Part shown: positions 45,196 to 54,899 of the stretch, one piece after another
Layout: each line of letters starts with the position of its first letter
Position numbering within the stretch: position 1 is the stretch's first letter
Assembly (NCBI GenBank): GCA_041398605.1
Contig: JAWKUK010000024.1
Coordinates: forward strand, 1-64,000
Reading direction: 5' to 3'
DNA length: 64,000 nucleotides
From: JAWKUK01 sp041398605
Lineage (GTDB): Bacteria; Planctomycetota; UBA1135; GCA-002686595
Made by a program: the position numbers and the translations under genes
The notes under the pieces: model-generated
The model's input: only the letters and a program-made list of their open reading frames with translations
Database searches by the model: none
Told to the model about the DNA's origin: nothing

Positions 45196-47105
45196 GCGCC
45201 GACTCCCCCACGCTGACAGGCGCGGCCGGGGCACACAGCGCCGCGTGGAGCGCACACGCGTCGCCCAGCGGCGGCGCGCGCTCGGGCGCCCGCGCTTGGT
45301 TCGCCGCGCTGCGCATGCAGACCCGCAAGGAGCTGCGCGACCTCCTGGGTCTCGCCCTCGGCGTCAGCGTCGCCGCGGCGCTCGGCGTCGCCCTTGTCGC
45401 GCGCTCCTTCGGCATGCTTGTCCCAGTCGTGACCAGCGGCGAGCGTGTACTGCTCGCAGCGTTCGCGGCCCTGTGCGCGCTGCCGCTCGTCGCCGAAGCC
45501 CTGTGCGCCGACTCGCGGACAGGCATGGCGCGCGCGACGCAGGGCTGGCCCACCACGACCGCGCTCGTAATGACCGCGAAGGCGCTGAGCATCGCGGTCT
45601 ACGTCGCCTTGTTCGCCGTTGTGTTGGTCTCCGCGGCCGCAGCCTGCGCGCGTCCGGTCCACCTCCCGAGCTGGGAGCTCACCTTCATCAGCGCGTGGGC
45701 CGCCCGCGCCGCCGGCGCCGGGCTCGTCGCCGTCGCGCTCTGCGCGGGCGTCACGCGGCACTCGCTCGCGTCGCTGCTCGCCGGGGTCGCAGCGCTCCTG
45801 CTGCACGTCGTCCCCATGCTCCAGCGCGCGGACTCCGCGACGCGTTCGTTCGAGGCAGCTCGGGCGCTGGCGCGTTATGCCGACGCTCCGCTGGCGCGCC
45901 ACTTCGGTTGGCTCTGCGCGCTCTCCGCCTGCGCGCTCCTCGCCGTGCGTCTCCGGGGCCGCGCGACACGCAGCGTTGTTCGGCGCAGCGGCGCGGTCGC
46001 CGCTGCGCTCACGCTCGTGGTCGGCCTGTGGTCGACCCAGAACGTGCCAGGCGCAGAGCGCGCCGCGCGCCTCACCTTCGGCGATCCCTACGCGACGGTC
46101 GAGCGCACTGTTGTCGCGCCCGACGGCGGCCGCGTCGCGCTGGCGCTCATGCACCATGGCGCCGAGGGGCGCGCCTACGACCAGACCTGGTGGCTCGTTG
46201 ACCTCACACGCGACGCCGCGCCCCGGCGGCTGTCCACGACGCCCGTCGCACACGCAGCGGGGCTCGGGACGGGCGCGCAGATCGAGCTCCTGGCGTGGTC
46301 GCGCTGCGACGACAAGCTGCTGGGGTGGTCGTCGCTGCAGAGCGACTTCGGGACCCAGACGACCTGGAGCCTCGACCCTGAGACGCTCGACGTCCGGCGC
46401 TTACCCTCGAACGAATACGCGGAGGCCATAGGCGAGACGCTCCAGCGGCGCACACTCCATCCAGACGATCCCACGTCGGGCGCGCCGAGTGAGCTGGCGG
46501 CGCGCGCGCCGGGTGAGCGGTGGTCGCTGCGTGACGGGAGCCACGCGTTGGACGTTCCATGCGCCGTACCGCTCGGCGCCGCGCTCGCCGCGCGCGGGGT
46601 CGGGTTCTTCCTCGACGAGGTGCGCGAGGTCCACCGCGTCGATCTGCTCGCTGGCACCATTCGCCCGCTCGGGATCGTGACGGGGCCAGGTGAGCGCGGA
46701 GCCAACCTCGCCGTCTCCGAGGACGGGCGTTGGCTCGTCCACTCGAAGGCTGGGCGACCCCTGCGCTCCCATGTCTTGCTCGACACTCTGACCCTCGAGT
46801 CCACGACGTTCGAGGCGCGCCACTACGCGTTCGGACAAGGCGACGTGGCAGTCGTCGTACCCCTCGCCGAGGACGGCGCGCCAGAGCCCGGCGCATGGGG
46901 CCGGAACCGACGCTTCCGCGCGGTCTCGCTCATCGGGCAGCGCGACCTCGATTTCGAGGTCGATGTCGAGGGCGGCCAGCTGTATAGCTTGCCAGACGGC
47001 CGCTGGATCTCGCGCAGCGACACGCGCCGCGTCGTGACGTTGCACGCCGCAGACGGGCGCGTGCTGCGGGCGCTGCGCGCGCCGGCAACGGAGGTGACCC
47101 CGTGA
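45192..47105 (+). CDS. ABC-2-like membrane subunit with a C-terminal propeller-like extracytoplasmic domain
   Basis: 637 residues from the ATG at 45192, overlapping the ATPase stop by 4 bp. The N-terminal 300 residues carry a helical lead (LRMQTRKELRDLLG, typical of ABC-2 permeases just before the first helix) and about seven hydrophobic segments. From about residue 290 the sequence becomes soluble and beta-rich, with blade-like repeats: VERTVVAPDGGRVALALM, ANLAVSEDGRWLVHSKAG, LYSLPDGRWISRSD and VVTLHAADGRVLRAL. This is a WD40/propeller pattern on a permease, a layout I do not know from the classic YtrC/YtrD proteins. The domain may sense or bind a substrate outside the membrane. It is a paralogue in layout of the next gene. 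Confidence 0.75.
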   Translation: MSADSPTLTGAAGAHSAAWSAHASPSGGARSGARAWFAALRMQTRKELRDLLGLALGVSVAAALGVALVARSFGMLVPVVTSGERVLLAAFAALCALPLVAEALCADSRTGMARATQGWPTTTALVMTAKALSIAVYVALFAVVLVSAAAACARPVHLPSWELTFISAWAARAAGAGLVAVALCAGVTRHSLASLLAGVAALLLHVVPMLQRADSATRSFEAARALARYADAPLARHFGWLCALSACALLAVRLRGRATRSVVRRSGAVAAALTLVVGLWSTQNVPGAERAARLTFGDPYATVERTVVAPDGGRVALALMHHGAEGRAYDQTWWLVDLTRDAAPRRLSTTPVAHAAGLGTGAQIELLAWSRCDDKLLGWSSLQSDFGTQTTWSLDPETLDVRRLPSNEYAEAIGETLQRRTLHPDDPTSGAPSELAARAPGERWSLRDGSHALDVPCAVPLGAALAARGVGFFLDEVREVHRVDLLAGTIRPLGIVTGPGERGANLAVSEDGRWLVHSKAGRPLRSHVLLDTLTLESTTFEARHYAFGQGDVAVVVPLAEDGAPEPGAWGRNRRFRAVSLIGQRDLDFEVDVEGGQLYSLPDGRWISRSDTRRVVTLHAADGRVLRALRAPATEVTP

Positions 47106-48808
47106 GCGCCCTCGCCGCCGACCGATCCGCGGCGCACGCCCTGAATGCGCCGCGCGCGGCGCGCGCGTTGCGCTCGCTGAAGACGTTGCTGACCCACGAG
47201 CTGCGTGAGCTCGGGCCATTTGCCCTCGCAGTGCTCTTGGCGGGGTCGACGCTCTTGTGCGTCGTGCGCGTCGCGGCCGGCGCAGGGGCGACCGAGGTCG
47301 GGCGCCTCGGACGAGAGCTGCCTTGCCTCGCGCCCGGCTTGGGCACCGCGCTCTTTGCGGTCTTTGCCGCCGAAGCATTCACGCTCGACGCCGCGTCCGG
47401 GCGGGCGCGGGCGCTCGCGGCCGCGCCAATACGGCACCTTCCCACCGCGCTACGGGCGCTGGCGGTCGCGGCGTTCGGAGCCCTGGTCTGGTGCGGCGCG
47501 CTGGCCCTGGAGCCCATCGATGCCCTGCAGAGCTCGCGGCACCTCGGCTGGATGCGCGCCGTCTTCATCGGGACGGGGCTCGTGACGGTGCTCGCTGCAT
47601 GGACCCTGCGCCACAGCATCGGCGGGTCGCTCGTCGGCATCGTGGCCGGCTGGGTGCCCCTAGGGCTCCTCGCCCTGCACGAGGGCTACGCGGGCGCCAG
47701 CGACGCCGAGGCGCTGGTGCACCTCGCCCTGAGTGAGGTCGTGGCCGCCACCGACCTCCGCTGGACCATCATCGCGGGGAGCGTCGCCAGCGCGCTGCTC
47801 ATCGGCGCCCGCGGCGCCATCACACGCTCGCTAGTACGGCGCGCCGCTGGCGCGTGGGCGGTCCTGTGCCTCGTCCTCGCGCCCGGGGTGTCGCCGGCGG
47901 CCCGCGAGCTCGCTGCCCGCCTGTGGCCGACCTTCGACGCGCCCGCGACGAGCGTGATGGCGATCGCCACCGACGGTGGCGACGCGCTCCATGTCCAGGT
48001 CAATTTCGAGCACGTCTCCCGGTGGAATGGCCAGCGCCGAACATGGACCACGTCTTGGCGGGTCGATACGCGTTCAGGGGCGCGAAGCAGGCTGACGAGG
48101 GAGGCCGAGACAAGCGCAGAGCCCAGCGTGCCCCAACAACCGTCGCGACTGCAAACGCTCAACGTCTCCAACGATCGACTGAGCCCACTCTACGCTTGCA
48201 CGGTCGAGCGCACCGACCGCCGCGATCCACAGTGCTTTCGCGCGCGCAGCTATGCCTTCAGTGGACCTGAGCGCACGACGCTGTACTACGTCGATGAGGC
48301 CTGGATGCTGCAGGCTCTGACCCTCGCCGATGGGACCTCGCGGCCGGTCGCCGCGATCGAAGCTGGACAGATGCCGCGCATCGGGGTCTCGCCTGACGGC
48401 CGCTGGGTCGTCTCGAGTGTGCTGCGCTGGCAAGTAGGCCAGCGTCGCTCCGACAACGACGGAGAGGGATCTCCGAGGCTGAGCCGCGTACACCAGCTGA
48501 TCGACGTCCAACTCGGCGCCGTCGTGCAGGAATTCAACGCGATCTGGACCGCTTGGCGCGCCGGCGCCGAGCCGCTGCTCGTGCCTCGCTACAAAGCCCT
48601 CGCTGCCCCCGGCTCCACGAGCCGCTATGAACTGATCGGTCCAAACGGCGCGCGAGCGCTGCCCTTCGACCCCTATGCCGGTGAGCTGCGCGACCTCGAC
48701 GGCGACCGTTGGCTCTTCTCGACACCAGGTGGCGGCATCGCCGTGCATGCCGCGGACGGCGCTCTGTTGCGCGTGCTCCGCATCGGGCAAGCGCCAGCCG
48801 AGCATTGA
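47102..48808 (+). CDS. Second ABC-2-like membrane subunit with a C-terminal propeller-like domain
   Basis: 568 residues from a GTG at 47102 inside a GTGA overlap with the previous stop. It has the same plan as its neighbour: SLKTLLTHELRELGPFALAVLLAG at the first helix, about seven hydrophobic segments to residue 270, then a soluble beta-rich part with VMAIATDGGDALHVQVNF, ARSYAFSGPERTTLYYVDEAWML, RIGVSPDGRWVVSSVLRW and GGIAVHAADGALLRVLRIG. Similarity in layout and in the closing strand (HAADGxxLRxLR) shows the two subunits arose by duplication. Together with the ATPase they would form a heterodimeric ABC complex. The operon ends here; an intrinsic terminator follows 75 bp downstream. Confidence 0.75.
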   Translation: MSALAADRSAAHALNAPRAARALRSLKTLLTHELRELGPFALAVLLAGSTLLCVVRVAAGAGATEVGRLGRELPCLAPGLGTALFAVFAAEAFTLDAASGRARALAAAPIRHLPTALRALAVAAFGALVWCGALALEPIDALQSSRHLGWMRAVFIGTGLVTVLAAWTLRHSIGGSLVGIVAGWVPLGLLALHEGYAGASDAEALVHLALSEVVAATDLRWTIIAGSVASALLIGARGAITRSLVRRAAGAWAVLCLVLAPGVSPAARELAARLWPTFDAPATSVMAIATDGGDALHVQVNFEHVSRWNGQRRTWTTSWRVDTRSGARSRLTREAETSAEPSVPQQPSRLQTLNVSNDRLSPLYACTVERTDRRDPQCFRARSYAFSGPERTTLYYVDEAWMLQALTLADGTSRPVAAIEAGQMPRIGVSPDGRWVVSSVLRWQVGQRRSDNDGEGSPRLSRVHQLIDVQLGAVVQEFNAIWTAWRAGAEPLLVPRYKALAAPGSTSRYELIGPNGARALPFDPYAGELRDLDGDRWLFSTPGGGIAVHAADGALLRVLRIGQAPAEH

Positions 48809-48883
48809 GCTACGCCACGGACGACCCAACGCTCGAGTGACGCGCGGATGTCCGATGGTCTGCGGCACAGGTTCCATGCGGAG

Positions 48884-48905
48884 CCTGCGCCGCAGGTTTC
48901 TTTTT
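48884..48905 (+). terminator. Intrinsic terminator of the GntR-ABC operon
   Basis: Stem CCTGC/GCAGG with loop GCC, followed directly by TTTCTTTTT, the only clear T-run after a hairpin in this G+C-rich window. It lies 76 bp after the last operon gene. Confidence 0.75.
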
Positions 48906-49074
48906 CGGTGTGGCCACTTGTACGAGTCCGCAATTCGCAGCGCGATCGGAGTTGCGCCTGCAATCGCCGTCCACTGTTACCGTTGGCACGTGGCTGACTA
49001 CGTCGCTGGGGCGCCTTACTTCAAAGCGCTCTCACTTGCGTTGCAGACGAAGACCTCTGCGGATTGATTCAACC

Positions 49075-49893
49075 ATGACGATGTCCATTCGAATTCGAGC
49101 CGCATTCAGGGCGTGCGCCTCGAATGCGTTGCGAGTCCTGCCACTGCTCACGGTCGCCTGCGCGAGCGCTCCTGGAGAGCCCACCGATGCGCCTGTGATG
49201 GCTGCACCCATCGCTGCAGACAGGGCCAGCCGAGATGCCGCCTTTGAAGCGCCTCAGCCCGCGCCCGTGCGCTGCGCCGCTTACACCTACGGAGTCCCCG
49301 AGTCGGAGGTACTGGAGCTGCTCCGGGGAGGGGGCCTGGACGGCGTCGTCCTGCCACTTGGTGCGCCGATAGGCGCGGATGTCGACGTCGTGCTCCTGAT
49401 TGGCGTGGCTCCCCACGCGCAGGACGCTGGAAACGGGGCGTTCTCTGACCCTCAGGCAGTCGCCGGCAAGCGGGTGGTCGCTGTCGGCTGGCGCGCCATG
49501 CAATGGATCAACTCTTTACCGGCCGAGATGGGCCCGGGGCAGTGCGCACATGGGTTCCGCGGCAGCTTGGTCGCCGAGGGCACCGAGCTGCAAAGCGCCC
49601 TCGGCGAGAGCGACGCCGCTTTGAATCGACCGATGCGTGACATCGACGATTCGAACGACTCGTACTTCGGGGTCTTCATGGAGCGGCCCGGGACACTTCA
49701 AGACGTCGAGGTGCTCGCGCGATACAAGAGCGACCCGCGCTACGCTGCAGTCGCCCGCGAGGGCGCGCTCACAGTCGTCTGTGTGAACGCCCCGCCGTCA
49801 GAGTGGTCACCGGGGCTGCGGAGCATCGTCGGCGATCTGGTCAGGCAACCGGGGCCCCCCGCTGACGCCAAGTCCGCAGCTGCGGGAGGCTGA
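49075..49893 (+). CDS. Putative lipoprotein of unknown function
   Basis: 272 residues from the ATG at 49075. The N-terminus has a basic start and a hydrophobic run ending VACAS, a plausible lipobox, followed by a low-complexity Ala/Pro segment. The folded part has short hydrophobic strands (VVLPLGAPIGADVDVVLLIGVAP, GKRVVAVGWRAMQWI, ALTVVCVNAPPSEW) and two Cys. I cannot place it in a family. The stretch from about 48900 to 49250 has visibly less G+C and more A/T-ending codons than its surroundings, which may mark an acquired or fast-evolving gene. It stands alone after the GntR-ABC operon. Confidence 0.6.
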   Translation: MTMSIRIRAAFRACASNALRVLPLLTVACASAPGEPTDAPVMAAPIAADRASRDAAFEAPQPAPVRCAAYTYGVPESEVLELLRGGGLDGVVLPLGAPIGADVDVVLLIGVAPHAQDAGNGAFSDPQAVAGKRVVAVGWRAMQWINSLPAEMGPGQCAHGFRGSLVAEGTELQSALGESDAALNRPMRDIDDSNDSYFGVFMERPGTLQDVEVLARYKSDPRYAAVAREGALTVVCVNAPPSEWSPGLRSIVGDLVRQPGPPADAKSAAAGG

Positions 49894-50113
49894 ACAGTCC
49901 GCGAAGACGTCTACGAGAGCTCCGCCGGATGGCCCGGTGTGCACGGGCGAGCTCTATCGACGACGGAGAGCTCCGCAATGGGGCGCGGCTGGGGTGCGGG
50001 GCGATTTACGTCGCACACCTGTGACGATGAGGCAGAGTGTGCCTACACCGCGGGGGCGTGCGGCGTCTCCTCGATCACCCAATGCGCCAACGCCACTGAG
50101 GTACTGGTCCCCA

Positions 50114-50135
50114 GTGGCCACATACCTGTGGCCAC
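50114..50135. promoter_or_regulatory. Pair of 8-bp palindromes upstream of the propeller gene
   Basis: GTGGCCAC occurs twice, at 50114-50121 and 50128-50135, 14 bp apart start to start and about 45 bp before the ATG at 50180. The spacing of about 1.4 helical turns would suit a dimeric regulator, but no regulator is known to me for this motif. Confidence 0.3.
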
Positions 50136-50179
50136 ACCTGACACCAGCGCCACACCTGTCTCCGCTCCAGGACGTCCAC

Positions 50180-52837
50180 ATGCTCTCGCTGACCCTCGCC
50201 CTCGCCCTGACCCCGCAGGCGACGTTCCTGCGCCTCGCCAGCGCCGGGGGCGATGACGACGGCCCCAGCCGGGCCAGTTTCACGCCAAGCGGCGGAGCGC
50301 TCGTCGTGTGGCACGAAGCGTCCCATACGCTGACCCACCTCTCGCTCTCCGCGGGGGCCGTCACCGCGAGCGCACCCGCCGGGGATCCGACGTCGACTCC
50401 CCGCGCGCACGCCATGCTGCCGAGCGGCAACGGCGTTCTGTTCGCGAACTTCACGGACAACTCGCTCTCTCTATCGAGCGTGCCGTCGATGGTCGAGGCC
50501 GCGCGCCTCCTGCTCAGCATCAACGAAACAGGGCGCGTCGACGTCGACTCCACCGGCGCGTTCGCGGTGGTGTCGAGCTACCAGTGTGGCCAGGAGCGCT
50601 CGGTTGTCGTCGACCTGACGAGCTTCAGCGAGGCGCGGTCGTTTGTGTGGCCGACCAATCCGCTGTGCGACGCGGCGGTGGGCCTCGCTTTGGACGACGT
50701 GACGTTTGTGGTGCCAACCCAGGGTGCGATCGTCGGGATCGACGTGACGACGGGCCTGGAATCGGGTCGTACGGCGCTGAGCGCGCCCGGGACGCTCGCG
50801 GGGTTTGCGCTGTCCGGGGACCGATCGCGCGCGATCGTTCTCACGACAACTGCGATTGGCCCCGGGCCTGCGCCCACTTTTGTGGAGGCGTTCGCGCTGC
50901 CGTCGCTGACGAGCCTCGGCGCGCGCCCGCTGGGCACGTTCGTCCTGGACCCTTGGCGGCAGCCCGTCGTCGACGCGGCGGGCACACGCGCGCTCGTCTT
51001 CGGCGAGGCGACCATCGCCGTAGAGATCGCGACCGGCGCAGCGCGCGCGCTCGCGCCGCGACCGGGCCTCTACGGCGACGCCAGCCTGACCAGCGACGGC
51101 GCGCGCGCGGTGTTGGTCCTGGGCGCGGAAGCGCGTGTGTTCGACGCAGCGACAGGAGCGCTCGCCGCGGTGCTGCCGCTGCGCGAGCGCGCGAGGGCCC
51201 GGGTCATCCGCGCGCCCAACGGAACGACATTCGCAGCCCTTGGCGAGCGCGTGGAGCTCATCGACCTTGCTGGGCCCACACCACAGATCACGCTCGATGC
51301 GGCATCGGGCTTCGCGGCCGAATGGGACGGCCCGTTCGCCTCCGCGCCGACGCCCGACGGCGCGCGCGCGCTGATCACCGCGGCCGGCTCGGACGACCTG
51401 CACCTCGTCGACTTGACGGGTGTCCTGGTCGACCTAGGGCGTGTCCAGCTCGACGCGGAGCCGCGCGCGATCGCGTTGCGCGCCGACGGGGCCGCCCTCG
51501 TCGCGCATCGACGGGGCGCGTCGCTTTCGGTCGTGGACACGGCGACGCTCGTCGAGGTCGCGCGCTGGCCGCTGCCCGCGCCGGGCCTCGCGCTGGCGCC
51601 CGCGACGACGGGCAGCGACGCGTGGGTCTACACGGAGGACCTCACGACGCGACAGCTCGTGCGCATCGACACCGCGACGGGCGCCGTGCTCGCGCAAATC
51701 GACCTCGAGGGCGCCGGGGTGCTGCCGGCGCCCGGCGCTGCGGGGCGCTCGGGCACAACCGTCGTCTTCGACGTGCCGCACGCGCGCGCGTTCGCTGCGC
51801 GCCCGGCGACCGGCATCGTCGAGGCCATCGACCTCGCGAGCGGTGTGGTCGCGCAGCGCATTGCGCTCCCCACCGTCGGCCAGCCGATCGCGCTCGCGCT
51901 CGCGCCCGACGGCGCGCGGCTGTACCACACGGCAGCGGACGGTGTCGTGCGCGCTTTCGACACTTCGGCCGCTGGCCTCGCGCTGCGCTGGACGACAGCG
52001 TGTGCGGCGAGCTCCAACTTTGCGCGGCCCGCGCAGATCTCCGTGATCGACGGCGGCGCCGCCTTGGTCGTCGACTTGGCGAAGGTCAACCTCCTTTCGT
52101 CGCCCTGCCCCCAGCACGTGCTGCTCGACGCGTCGACGGGCGCTGAGCTCAGCGCGATCTTCCCCGCAGGGAACAGCGTCCGCGCGCACTATGCGGTCGA
52201 CGATGAGCTGCTGGTCCTCGAGGTCGACTCGTCGCTATCGATCGCGCTCACCCAACATCGGTTGGCGGGCGCGACCCTCGGGCGTGTAGGCGGGCCGATC
52301 GTTTGCGCTCCCTACACGAGCTCGCTCGCGGCACCCATTCGCAGCGCCGCGTCGGGGCTCACGTACGCGATCGCCGAGGGCGACACCGACATGCTCGTTC
52401 GCTTTGACCTCGTTGACGACGAGCGTGTGTGCGCCCCGGCGCCCCTGAATGGCCTCGGTCGCAGCGTCGCATTGTCGGCTGCGGGGAGCGGCCTCGCAGG
52501 CGACATCTTGCACTTGCGGGCGGAGGGCCTGCAGCCCGGCAGCATGCTTGGCTACCTTCTGACGTCGTTGGCGCTCGCGCAGCCCTACCCCGCCGCGGCC
52601 GGCATCGGCGTGCTCTGCCTCGCCGCGCCGCTGCAGCGGCTGACGATGACAGCGCAGGTGGCGGATGGCTCCGGATCACAGCGCTTCGCCATCGACACGG
52701 GAGCGATCGCAACGCCTCTAGGCCCGGTGGCGCTACAACCAGGCGACTCCTGGTGCTTCCAGACGTGGTTCCGCGACCGCATCGGCGGCGCCGCCACCTC
52801 GAACACCAGCGACGCCCTGCGGGTGACGTTCCGATAG
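50180..52837 (+). CDS. Large secreted beta-propeller protein with the shared C-terminal domain
   Basis: 885 residues from the ATG at 50180, where a signal-like stretch (MLSLTLALALTPQATF) begins; the frame is open further upstream without features. Residues about 25-740 form one or two YncE/WD40-like propellers with recurring LTSDGARAVLVLGAEARVFDAATGALAA, RALITAAGSDDLHLVDL and LALAPDGARLYHTAADGVVRAFD. The last 135 residues, coded by 52430-52834, are the most divergent copy of the domain found at the end of three other proteins here: CAPAPLN at the start, a VLCLAAPL block for LCLGG, and QPGDSWCFQTWFRDRIGGAATSNTSD with a VTFR end. It is probably a cell-surface or exported binding protein. The canonical sulfatase gene follows after 167 bp. 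Confidence 0.8.
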   Translation: MLSLTLALALTPQATFLRLASAGGDDDGPSRASFTPSGGALVVWHEASHTLTHLSLSAGAVTASAPAGDPTSTPRAHAMLPSGNGVLFANFTDNSLSLSSVPSMVEAARLLLSINETGRVDVDSTGAFAVVSSYQCGQERSVVVDLTSFSEARSFVWPTNPLCDAAVGLALDDVTFVVPTQGAIVGIDVTTGLESGRTALSAPGTLAGFALSGDRSRAIVLTTTAIGPGPAPTFVEAFALPSLTSLGARPLGTFVLDPWRQPVVDAAGTRALVFGEATIAVEIATGAARALAPRPGLYGDASLTSDGARAVLVLGAEARVFDAATGALAAVLPLRERARARVIRAPNGTTFAALGERVELIDLAGPTPQITLDAASGFAAEWDGPFASAPTPDGARALITAAGSDDLHLVDLTGVLVDLGRVQLDAEPRAIALRADGAALVAHRRGASLSVVDTATLVEVARWPLPAPGLALAPATTGSDAWVYTEDLTTRQLVRIDTATGAVLAQIDLEGAGVLPAPGAAGRSGTTVVFDVPHARAFAARPATGIVEAIDLASGVVAQRIALPTVGQPIALALAPDGARLYHTAADGVVRAFDTSAAGLALRWTTACAASSNFARPAQISVIDGGAALVVDLAKVNLLSSPCPQHVLLDASTGAELSAIFPAGNSVRAHYAVDDELLVLEVDSSLSIALTQHRLAGATLGRVGGPIVCAPYTSSLAAPIRSAASGLTYAIAEGDTDMLVRFDLVDDERVCAPAPLNGLGRSVALSAAGSGLAGDILHLRAEGLQPGSMLGYLLTSLALAQPYPAAAGIGVLCLAAPLQRLTMTAQVADGSGSQRFAIDTGAIATPLGPVALQPGDSWCFQTWFRDRIGGAATSNTSDALRVTFR

Positions 52838-53004
52838 GGCTTCAGGCGCTTCGGTCGCCGCGACGTCGCGCTCAACCTGGCACCGCCCACCCAGGAGGCC
52901 TTGCCGGCCTGAACCATCACAACCAGGCGGCGACGATCTTGCGGCGCACCGGGTCCGGTAACCTTGGCCTGACCCTCGTGACCGTCAGCAGCTACTGTTT
53001 GGCC

Positions 53005-54792
53005 ATGTATACAGGACACGCGCTGCTCGTCGCCCTCCTTGTGCTGACCTGCGAGGCCCCGCTGCTCGGATCGACGACGTTGCAAGACCGCCCGCGGCCC
53101 AACGTCCTCTTCATCGCGGTGGATGATCTGCGACCGGCGCTCGGGTGCTACGGGGACGCTGCTGCCATCACCCCCAACCTGGATCGCTTGGCGAAGCAGG
53201 GCCTGCAGTTCAACCGGGCGTACTGCCAGGTCGCGGTCTGCAATCCCTCGCGGGCCAGCCTGATGACGGGTCAACGTCCCGACAGCCTCGGGGTTTGGAC
53301 CCTGCCGATCCACTTCCGCGAGGCCAAGCCGGATGCGATCACCATTCCGCAGTGGTTCCGGCGGTTCGGCTACACCGCGGTGAGCCACGGGAAGATCTAT
53401 CACAACCCGACCCCGGACCCGCAGTCATGGAGCGAGGCGATCCGCGACCTGCCGGCCTTGCCCTACCCCTGGCCCGAGGGGACCAGAGAGCGCGTCAAGG
53501 CCGCTCAGGATGCGTTGCCTGACGACGACTGGCGCAAGTCCAGTCTGCGCGCGTTGAGCACCGCGGCCCCTGAGCTCGCCGACAACGAGGTGCTCGATGG
53601 GGCGCGGACCGACATGGCGATCGAGGACCTGCGCCGCCTGGGCAAGCAGCCCGAGCCGTTCTTCTTGGCGCTGGGCTTCATCCGGCCTCACCTGGCGTGG
53701 GTCGCGCCAAAGAAGTATTGGGACATGCACGATCCGAGCAACCTGCCGGTCTTGACGGATCAGAGAGTGACGCCCAACACACCCCGCTATGCCCTCGCCA
53801 ATAACAGCGAGCTGTCGCACTATGTCGACCTGATCGACTTCCCCGATCCCTGGAACGGCGAGCCGCTGCCCCTCGAGCAGGCCCGACACCTGGTCCATGG
53901 CTACTATGCCTGCGTGAGCTACATCGACGCGCAGATCGGTCGACTGATGGCGGCGCTCGAGGAAGAGGGGCTCTCCGAGAATACGATCGTGGTGCTCTGG
54001 AGCGACCACGGCTGGAAGCTCGGCGAATACCGCGGCTGGGGCAAGATGACGAATTACGAGATCGATGCTCGCGTTCCGCTGCTCATTTCGGCGCCCGGCA
54101 TGAAAGCGAGAGGGAAACAAACGGACCAGCTCGTCGAGCTCCTGGACGTCTACCCGACGCTCTGTGACCTCGCCGGAATCGACCGACCCGGATTTGTCGA
54201 AGGCGCGAGCCTTGCTCCGATCCTGGACGACACGGAGCACAAGGTCCGCAACGCAGCGGTGAGCCAGTATTACCGCAAGCTCAACGGCCTCGAATACATG
54301 GGCTATTCGATTCGCACGGACTCACACCGGATGATCGAGTGGCGTGATTTCTCGACCGGCGAAGTGACCGCGCGCGAGCTGTATGACCATCGGGCGAGCT
54401 CGCTCGAGACGGAGAACATCGCGGACTCGGCGCCGAGCGCGTTGTTGAGCAGCATGACCGACCTGCTGCTCGCGACCCATCCGCGGAGAGGCCTCGTGAT
54501 GACGCCGACCATCCACTCGAGCGCCGGAGTGGACCGGCCAGACGCCGCGATCAGGATCCAGAACCAGGCCGAGGCGGAGCTTCTGATCTACCCCATCAGC
54601 GCAGTTGGAAGGCGACTTCAGGTCCGCACACTGAGCCCCGGTAAGACCCTGACGCTCAACTCGAAGCTGGGAAACGTGTTCGTCGTCGAGAGCGCCGATG
54701 GGAGCGTCCAAGAGATTCACTCTACGGCCATCCCGACCGAGACGATCACGATCAAGCCTACGGAGCGCGCTGCGGCGTCTGCTCGCAAGTGA
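53005..54792 (+). CDS. Secreted sulfatase, iduronate-2-sulfatase-like
   Basis: 595 residues from the ATG at 53005, beginning with a signal peptide (HALLVALLVLTCEAPLLG). The formylglycine motif is canonical: CNPSRASLMTG with Cys79, the residue converted to formylglycine by an FGE enzyme (not encoded here). Metal ligands are in VLFIAVDDLRPALGCYG and WSDHGWKLGEYRGWGK. The blocks RPHLAWVAPKKYWDMHD and YVDAQIGRLM-like YIDAQIGRLMAALEE match the iduronate-2-sulfatase branch. A C-terminal beta-rich extension of about 90 residues follows the fold. It probably removes sulfate from a marine or animal polysaccharide in the periplasm. Unlike the two Thr-type paralogues at the left of the window, this one should be a true sulfatase. 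Confidence 0.93.
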   Translation: MYTGHALLVALLVLTCEAPLLGSTTLQDRPRPNVLFIAVDDLRPALGCYGDAAAITPNLDRLAKQGLQFNRAYCQVAVCNPSRASLMTGQRPDSLGVWTLPIHFREAKPDAITIPQWFRRFGYTAVSHGKIYHNPTPDPQSWSEAIRDLPALPYPWPEGTRERVKAAQDALPDDDWRKSSLRALSTAAPELADNEVLDGARTDMAIEDLRRLGKQPEPFFLALGFIRPHLAWVAPKKYWDMHDPSNLPVLTDQRVTPNTPRYALANNSELSHYVDLIDFPDPWNGEPLPLEQARHLVHGYYACVSYIDAQIGRLMAALEEEGLSENTIVVLWSDHGWKLGEYRGWGKMTNYEIDARVPLLISAPGMKARGKQTDQLVELLDVYPTLCDLAGIDRPGFVEGASLAPILDDTEHKVRNAAVSQYYRKLNGLEYMGYSIRTDSHRMIEWRDFSTGEVTARELYDHRASSLETENIADSAPSALLSSMTDLLLATHPRRGLVMTPTIHSSAGVDRPDAAIRIQNQAEAELLIYPISAVGRRLQVRTLSPGKTLTLNSKLGNVFVVESADGSVQEIHSTAIPTETITIKPTERAAASARK

Positions 54793-54899
54793 GCCGGCCT
54801 GGCTCTGTGGGCCTGTAGCGCGAGCAGGCGATCCAGCCCGACTCTGAAGCGTGCTCGAGCCTCTGCGCCCGCTCGCGGCAAGACCCCGCGCGCAGCGGC

